The notes under the pieces are model-generated. The model ran no database searches. It worked only from the letters and a program-made list of their open reading frames with translations, and was not told the origin of the DNA. A stretch of 19,002 bases of DNA from Paracoccaceae bacterium (GTDB lineage: Bacteria > Pseudomonadota > Alphaproteobacteria > Rhodobacterales > Rhodobacteraceae), in assembly GCA_003545125.1 (NCBI GenBank), contig DQCI01000088.1, forward strand, positions 378-19,379. The letters are read 5' to 3'. Made by a program: the position numbers and the translations under genes. Below are positions 15,211 through 19,002 of the stretch, piece by piece (position 1 is the first letter of the stretch; every line of letters starts with the position of its first letter).

Positions 15211-16160
15211 TGGCGCCGCCGCCCCCTATCGCCGTCATCGGCAACGCCAATCTCGATCTTGTCTGTGGCCTGTCGGACCACTGGCCTGAACGCGGGACCG
15301 AGACCTTTTTCGACCGCGCTGACAGCCGCATCGGCGGCTCGGCTGCCAATACCGCTCTCGTCCTGCAACGGCTCGGCGCACACGCCGGGCTGATCGCCTC
15401 GTCCGGCGAAGATATCGTCGGCGATATGATCGCCGCCCGGTTCGCTGGCCCACTCGACCGGATCGGGCGCACATCCGGGCCAAGCTCGGTCACCTTCGGG
15501 TTGCTCCATCCGGGTTCCGAGCGCACTTTTTTCTCGACCCCGGGACATCTCGACAGCTTCGACGCGAAGATCGTGCGCGCCATGCTGGACGGTTGGCCGC
15601 TCGACGGCGCGGTGGCACTGGTGTCGGGCAGTTTCGCCCTGCCGGGGCTGCGGGCGGATTGCACCGCGCTTATCGAGGAGTTGCGATTTCTCGGCGCGCG
15701 TACGGCGATCGACCCGGGCTGGCCGGATGGCGGTTGGACCGATTCCAACCGGTCCCTGGCCCGGCGTTGGATCGCGGCGAGCGACGTGATCCTCATTAAC
15801 GACAAAGAACTCTTGGGCCTGACCGGGGCGGCGCGCATTACCGACGGGATCGAGGCGCTGGCGGACGGGCTGCGGCCGGAGGCGCCGCTGGTGGTCAAAC
15901 GCGGCCCCGAGGGCGCCGTCAGCCGGGTGGGTGATGCCGACTTCACCGCCGCAAGTCCCGCCGCCTGGGTGTTCGACACGATCGGGGCGGGGGATGCGTT
16001 CAATGCAGGCTACCTTGCCGCGCTGCAAGCCGGATGCGCGCCCGGGGCCTGCCTGCACGCGGGGTGCGACGTCGCCAGCCGGGTGATCCGGGCGTTCCCG
16101 CGCGAAACGACGCCGCTCGCCCTGCCGCAACCAGGCCTGACACGGAAGGACATCCGATGA
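15207..16160 (+). CDS. PfkB-family carbohydrate kinase
   Basis: This 317-residue ribokinase-fold enzyme phosphorylates a sugar with ATP. Signature 1 is present around the glycine-rich lid (GGSAANTALVLQRLG, 43-57). Motif NDKE (198-201) matches the NxxE magnesium site. Signature 2 is DTIGAGDAFNAG (257-268), with catalytic base D263 and the anion hole GAGD. The start is ATG 15207, overlapping the SIS stop by 4 bp (a second ATG follows directly). The SIS-plus-PfkB pairing resembles FrlB/FrlD and FraB/FraD, where the kinase makes a phosphorylated Amadori compound that the SIS enzyme cleaves, and GlmS-type deamination of glucosamine-6-phosphate. The substrate is otherwise unknown. It overlaps the sulfatase start by 4 bp. 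Confidence 0.92.
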   Translation: MMAPPPPIAVIGNANLDLVCGLSDHWPERGTETFFDRADSRIGGSAANTALVLQRLGAHAGLIASSGEDIVGDMIAARFAGPLDRIGRTSGPSSVTFGLLHPGSERTFFSTPGHLDSFDAKIVRAMLDGWPLDGAVALVSGSFALPGLRADCTALIEELRFLGARTAIDPGWPDGGWTDSNRSLARRWIAASDVILINDKELLGLTGAARITDGIEALADGLRPEAPLVVKRGPEGAVSRVGDADFTAASPAAWVFDTIGAGDAFNAGYLAALQAGCAPGACLHAGCDVASRVIRAFPRETTPLALPQPGLTRKDIR

Positions 16161-17548
16161 TGAACATCCTGCTCCTGATCGCAGACGACCTCGGCCGCAT
16201 GGCGGGGTGCTACGGCGAACCCGCAATCCGGACGCCGAATATCGACGCGCTCGCGGTCCGGGGCACGCGCTTCGACATGGCCTTCACCTCAACGGCGTCG
16301 TGCTCGGCTAGCCGGTCGGTAATCTACACCGGGCTCCATACCCATGAAACCGGACAATACGGGCTGCACCACGATTTCCACCATTTCATGACCTTCGACG
16401 ACGTGCCCACGGCGCCGGCGCTCCTGAATGCGGCCGGCTACCACACAGGGATCATCGGCAAGGTCCATGTCGGACCGGTCGACGTCTACCCGTGGCAGCA
16501 CCGCGAAGAGAGCGGCACCCGCGATGTCGACTGGGTCGCCCAGCGCGCACGCGCCTATCTTGACGAACGCCAATCCGCGGATGAGCCGTTCTTCCTCACA
16601 ATCGGCTACATCGACCCGCACCGAGACGAAACACGGGGCGGCTTCGGTAATGAGCGGTTCGGCGCACAGGACCCCGCCGTTTCGCCCGATGACGTCCATG
16701 TGCCGGCATTCCTGACTGATCTGCCGGAGGTCCGGGGCGAGCTCGCCGCCTACTACCGCTCCGTGCACCGGCTCGACCGGGGCGTGGGGCTGGTGCTCGA
16801 TGCGCTCGAATCCTCCGGACTTGCTGAGGCGACGCTGGTCGTTTTTCTGTCGGACAACGGAGCGCCGTTCCATAACTCGAAAACAACCATGTTCGACGCC
16901 GGAATCCACCTGCCGCTTATCATGCGCAAGCCAGGTCAGGCGGCAGGCGTGGAAAACCCCAACCTGGTGTCGTTCACCGACCTGCTACCCACCTTCCTCG
17001 ACCTTGCCGGCGCCAACCCGGACCCCGGCCTGCGGCGCGGTCGGTCGCTCTTGCCAATTCTCGAAGAAGCCGCGCGCCTGCCGGGCTGGGACCGCGTCTT
17101 CGGTTCGCACACTTTCCACGAGGTCACGAATTACTGGCCCACTCGGTACCTGCGTACGCCGCGCTACAAGTATCACCGCAACATCGCCTGGCAGCTCGAT
17201 TTCCCGTTCTCGGGCGATCTCTATGGCTCGCTGTCTTGGCAGGGCATCCGGCAGCAGAACCCGGTGGTGATCGGTCGTCGACCGCTCATCGACTATGTTC
17301 GGCGGCCGCCTGAAGAGCTGTTCGACCTCGAGGAGGATCCTTTCGAGGTGACCAACCTCGCGGACCATCCGGACCATGCCGAGCGGCTGCAATCCTTCCG
17401 CGAGGCGCTGGAGACTTGGCAGCAAGAGACCCGCGACCCCTGGCTCTACCGCGATGGGATCTCGGTCAGGGCCGTCGAGCACCATCTGCAGAACGGTCTG
17501 CACCTGCCGGACCGGTTCGATTTTGACCCCGACAAACCGAATGGGTAG
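16157..17548 (+). CDS. Cytoplasmic sulfatase, heparan N-sulfatase (SGSH, S1_8)-like
   Basis: This 463-residue formylglycine-type sulfatase hydrolyses a sulfate ester or sulfamate. Metal ligands D10-D11 lie in LLLIADDLG. The maturation motif is C49-S-A-S-R53, where Cys49 must be oxidised to formylglycine; Ala replaces the usual Pro, a variant seen in this subgroup. Further active-site pieces are GKVHVG (K102, H104), DPHRDE (H155) and LSDNGAPFHNSKT (D233, N234, K242). The combination of DPHR, the LDRGVGLVLDALESSG stretch and SDNG-PF resembles human SGSH (N-sulfoglucosamine sulfohydrolase), so cleavage of N-sulfate from an amino sugar is plausible. There is no signal peptide, so it should act on an imported substrate. 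The start ATG 16157 overlaps the kinase stop by 4 bp. It is the last operon gene. A separate formylglycine-generating enzyme is needed and is not in the window. Confidence 0.9.
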   Translation: MMNILLLIADDLGRMAGCYGEPAIRTPNIDALAVRGTRFDMAFTSTASCSASRSVIYTGLHTHETGQYGLHHDFHHFMTFDDVPTAPALLNAAGYHTGIIGKVHVGPVDVYPWQHREESGTRDVDWVAQRARAYLDERQSADEPFFLTIGYIDPHRDETRGGFGNERFGAQDPAVSPDDVHVPAFLTDLPEVRGELAAYYRSVHRLDRGVGLVLDALESSGLAEATLVVFLSDNGAPFHNSKTTMFDAGIHLPLIMRKPGQAAGVENPNLVSFTDLLPTFLDLAGANPDPGLRRGRSLLPILEEAARLPGWDRVFGSHTFHEVTNYWPTRYLRTPRYKYHRNIAWQLDFPFSGDLYGSLSWQGIRQQNPVVIGRRPLIDYVRRPPEELFDLEEDPFEVTNLADHPDHAERLQSFREALETWQQETRDPWLYRDGISVRAVEHHLQNGLHLPDRFDFDPDKPNG

Positions 17549-17551
17549 CAA

Positions 17552-17566
17552 GGGCCCAGCAGGCCC
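17552..17566 (+). terminator. Weak GC hairpin after the sulfatase stop
   Basis: GGGCC, loop CAGCA, GGCCC begins four bases after the TAG at the operon's end. The stem is only 5 bp and no T-run follows, so it is a poor intrinsic terminator. A longer inverted pair (CTTCCGG at 17584-17590 and CCGGAAG at 17626-17632) lies downstream. Either might help end transcription, or transcription may run into the antisense mobile debris. Confidence 0.2.
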
Positions 17567-17640
17567 GAGATGTGTGACATCATCTTCCGGGTCCGTTCCT
17601 CTTCCATGACATTTTCGTGTCGAATCCGGAAGTACGCGGC

Positions 17641-17876
17641 TCATTTCTTGTCGGCATCGGCCAGTACGTTTCGTTGGAAATGCACCCGGCAGCGCTGCCA
17701 GGTTGTTGACAGCATCCGCGCCGTGGCAGCCTTGATGCCCGCATGGGCGTCGCTGATGACGAGCTTCACGCCCCTCAGGCCCCGCCGCACGAGATCGCGC
17801 AGGAACTCCGTCCAGAAGGTTTCGGCCTCGGATGGGCCAATGCTCATTCCCATAACCTCGCGGCGGCCGTCCATTG
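17641..17876 (-). pseudogene. IS256-family transposase slice
   Basis: About 77 residues from the middle of an IS256-type transposase remain: DGRREVMGMSIGPSEAETFW, KLVISDAHAGIKAAT with the second catalytic Asp, and TWQRCRVHFQRNVLADADKK before a TGA at 17641. Both ends of the gene are missing. The sequence is clearly related to the left-flank IS256 piece but differs at many positions (for example GMSIGPSEA against GLGLGPSEA), so the two are different family members and not direct copies. The upstream join, near 17872-17885, is to the end of an IS110 element. Confidence 0.85.
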
Positions 17877-17920
17877 CCCGGCAGGCGGTGGCATAGCATG
17901 CTGCCGAGTATCCGTGATGT

Positions 17921-18665
17921 TCAAGCACGAACTGCGGACCATTTTCGACCGTCTCTCAGGAGCGCGTTGGCCAAGACGATCAGCTTGCGCATGATCGCTG
18001 TCAGGGCGACCTTGCGGGGCTTTCCTGCCTGGACGAGCTGTTCGAATTTCGTCTTGGCCGACGGGTTGTGCTGGATCGCGCTGAGAGCCGGCATGAAGAG
18101 TGCCTGACGGACGGAACTGCGTCCGCCCTGAATGCGCTCTTGTCCCTGCCATCGCCCTGACTGACGCGACATTTGCTGCCCGGCAGGCGATTTGTGAAAC
18201 AAATCTGCCGGAAGGGGGCGCCAATCCTGCGAGGGCGGCGGCTTCTTTGCCCGTCATCTGACCGAGTTCCGGCATGTCAGCCAGGACCGCAGTTGCCGAG
18301 ACGGTCGAGATCCCGGGGATACTGACCAGGATCTCCAGTCGTTCGCGGAGCTCCGGGTCCGCCGCAATGATGTCCTGCATGGCGCTGTCCACGCCGGTCA
18401 TCTGCCGTTCGATCTGGGCCAGGCGTTGGTTGAGCAGACGTCTCAAGAGCGGTTGCCTGATGGTCTTCAGCCGAGTCCGGGCCGCCGTTCGATCCTTGAT
18501 GAGCGCGCGCCTGAACACCAGCAATTCCTGCAGCTCAGCCACATGTTCGGGCAAGGTGACGGTCGGTACCAATTGTAGCGCGACCCCCATTCTGGCCAGC
18601 ACTCTGGCGTCCACTTTGTCGGTTTTTGCAACGCGCCCGATGGCTTCGGCAAACCTGCGGGCCTG
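17921..18665 (-). pseudogene. IS110-family transposase remnant, split by an insertion
   Basis: The fragment begins inside the N-terminal DEDD domain (QARRFAEAIGRVAKTDKVDA) and runs through the coiled linker (LIKDRTAARTRLKTIRQPLLRR) into the C-terminal Transposase_20 domain (LEILVSIPGISTVSATAVLA; LAGLAP). The frame then breaks at a 43-bp insertion (18173-18215). It resumes in another frame with MSRQSGRWQGQERIQGGRSS and KVALTAIMRKLIVLANALL, ending RDGRKWSAVRA at 17921. The break falls just before the conserved serine region of the C-terminal domain. About the first 120 residues are missing, replaced by a recombinase slice at about 18662-18668. The gene is dead twice over. The nearest full relatives would be about 340 residues long. 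Confidence 0.87.
18173..18215. repeat. 43-bp palindromic insertion inside the IS110 gene
   Basis: The two halves of the IS110 coding sequence (ending LAGLAP and resuming MSRQSGRW) are separated by 43 bases that fit neither. Their core, 18180-18211, is an imperfect palindrome: CCGGCAGGCGATTTGT, loop gaa, ACAAATCTGCCGG, with a 3-base bulge in one arm. As 43 is not a multiple of three it shifts the frame. It looks like a small palindromic interspersed repeat or miniature element. No target duplication is obvious. Confidence 0.65.
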
Positions 18666-18811
18666 TCCCAGATTTCGCGGTCGATGATGGCGTCGTGCTG
18701 ACCGGGGTAGCTGTCGCCCTTGTGGGTGATCTCGCCGATGTAAATCCGGTTGCTCAGCAGCCGGTAGAGATATTTCTTGTCGATCGGCTTGCCCTGTTTC
18801 GTAACGATCCC
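18662..18811 (-). pseudogene. Serine recombinase slice
   Basis: About 50 residues match the Recombinase domain of a large serine recombinase (KPIDKKYLYRLLSNRIYIGE, then GDSYPGQHDAIIDREIWDR). This is the same region as HQILTNPLYAGRIRHHDK and the following YDGQHPAIIEP in the left-flank recombinase, but from a different paralogue. The slice is joined in frame on its 5' side to a methylase N-terminal piece and on its 3' side to an IS110 piece. No catalytic domain is present. Confidence 0.8.
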
Positions 18812-19002
18812 GTCGCCAAGGATCCAGAGGTCACCCGACTGGGATGCTGGGACCACAGGCGGCTCTGGCGGGCGCTCTTCGGCGCCCTCGATGCCTTCCA
18901 GGGCGCGCGCGAAGGCCCGCAGCTCTTTGTCGCTGAGCCCCAGGACCGGTGCCGTATCGTCGGCGAGGTCGAGCAGGTCGCTGCGCATCGGACCAGGCCG
19001 AG
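18812..19002 (-). pseudogene. DNA methylase N-terminal-half slice, running off the window
   Basis: The peptide beginning at an ATG at 18988 (DLADDTAPVLGLSDKELRAF, then EEPPEPPVV-like proline linker and SQSGDLWILGD) looks like the linker between the ParB-like domain and the methylase domain of alphaproteobacterial phage/island methylases, where GDLWLLGDHRLLCGD normally follows. Here the sequence switches to recombinase right after ILGD. The frame is open to the window edge, so the ParB part may continue outside. The assignment is by resemblance of a short stretch and is moderately sure. Confidence 0.6.

Noticed and set aside
14616..16226. Minus-strand open frame of about 536 codons opposite the SIS and kinase genes
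   Set aside because: No recognisable domain and composition of an antisense shadow; the + strand frames carry family motifs.
4746..17876. The two IS256 pieces as a direct-repeat pair forming a composite transposon
   Set aside because: Their shared region differs at many residues, so they are different IS256 members and neither has both ends.
1..19002. CRISPR arrays, tRNA or rRNA genes
   Set aside because: No regularly spaced repeats and no cloverleaf or rRNA-like stretches were seen when reading the window.

Overview
The window is GC-rich DNA with alphaproteobacterial character, most like the Rhodobacterales. The clues are a Type I-secreted RTX protein, a ThuEFGK-like sugar ABC importer, and IS3, IS256 and IS110 relics typical of that order. 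The taxonomic call is inference from gene style, not from a marker gene.

Layout. Positions 1-723 hold the C-terminal end of an RTX calcium-binding secreted protein on the + strand. Positions about 990-5811 are a graveyard of minus-strand mobile-DNA pieces: an eroded IS3-family element, a C-terminally truncated OLD-type ATPase/nuclease, a serine recombinase that lacks its catalytic N-terminus and carries a 1-base frameshift, a slice of a DNA methylase, and the 5' part of an IS256-family transposase. The transposase and methylase pieces are fused in frame. Positions 6053-17548 are an intact-looking + strand catabolic locus. Positions 17641-19002 are a second minus-strand mosaic: IS256 slice, IS110 gene split by a 43-bp palindromic insertion, recombinase slice and methylase N-terminal slice, the last running off the window.

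The central locus has a GntR-type winged-helix/LacI-type sensor regulator, then a 74-bp gap with a candidate operator and -10 box, then nine tightly packed genes. In order they are a Gfo/Idh/MocA dehydrogenase, a DUF3604 (PHP-like) metallohydrolase, a periplasmic sugar-binding protein, two permeases, a MalK-type ATPase, a GlmS/FrlB-like two-SIS-domain isomerase/deaminase (frameshifted in a C6 run), a PfkB kinase and a cytoplasmic sulfatase resembling heparan N-sulfatase (SGSH, S1_8-like). Five of the junctions are 4-bp stop/start overlaps, indicating translational coupling.

Working model (inference): the importer brings in a small sulfated, probably amino-sugar-containing saccharide or glycoside. 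The sulfatase removes sulfate inside the cell, the PfkB kinase phosphorylates the sugar, and the SIS protein deaminates, isomerises or deglycates the phosphosugar. The dehydrogenase and DUF3604 enzyme open or trim the substrate. The regulator senses the sugar and controls the divergence-free gap before the dehydrogenase gene. Transposon and recombinase debris on both flanks suggests the locus is a horizontally mobile catabolic island or sits in a hot spot for insertions.
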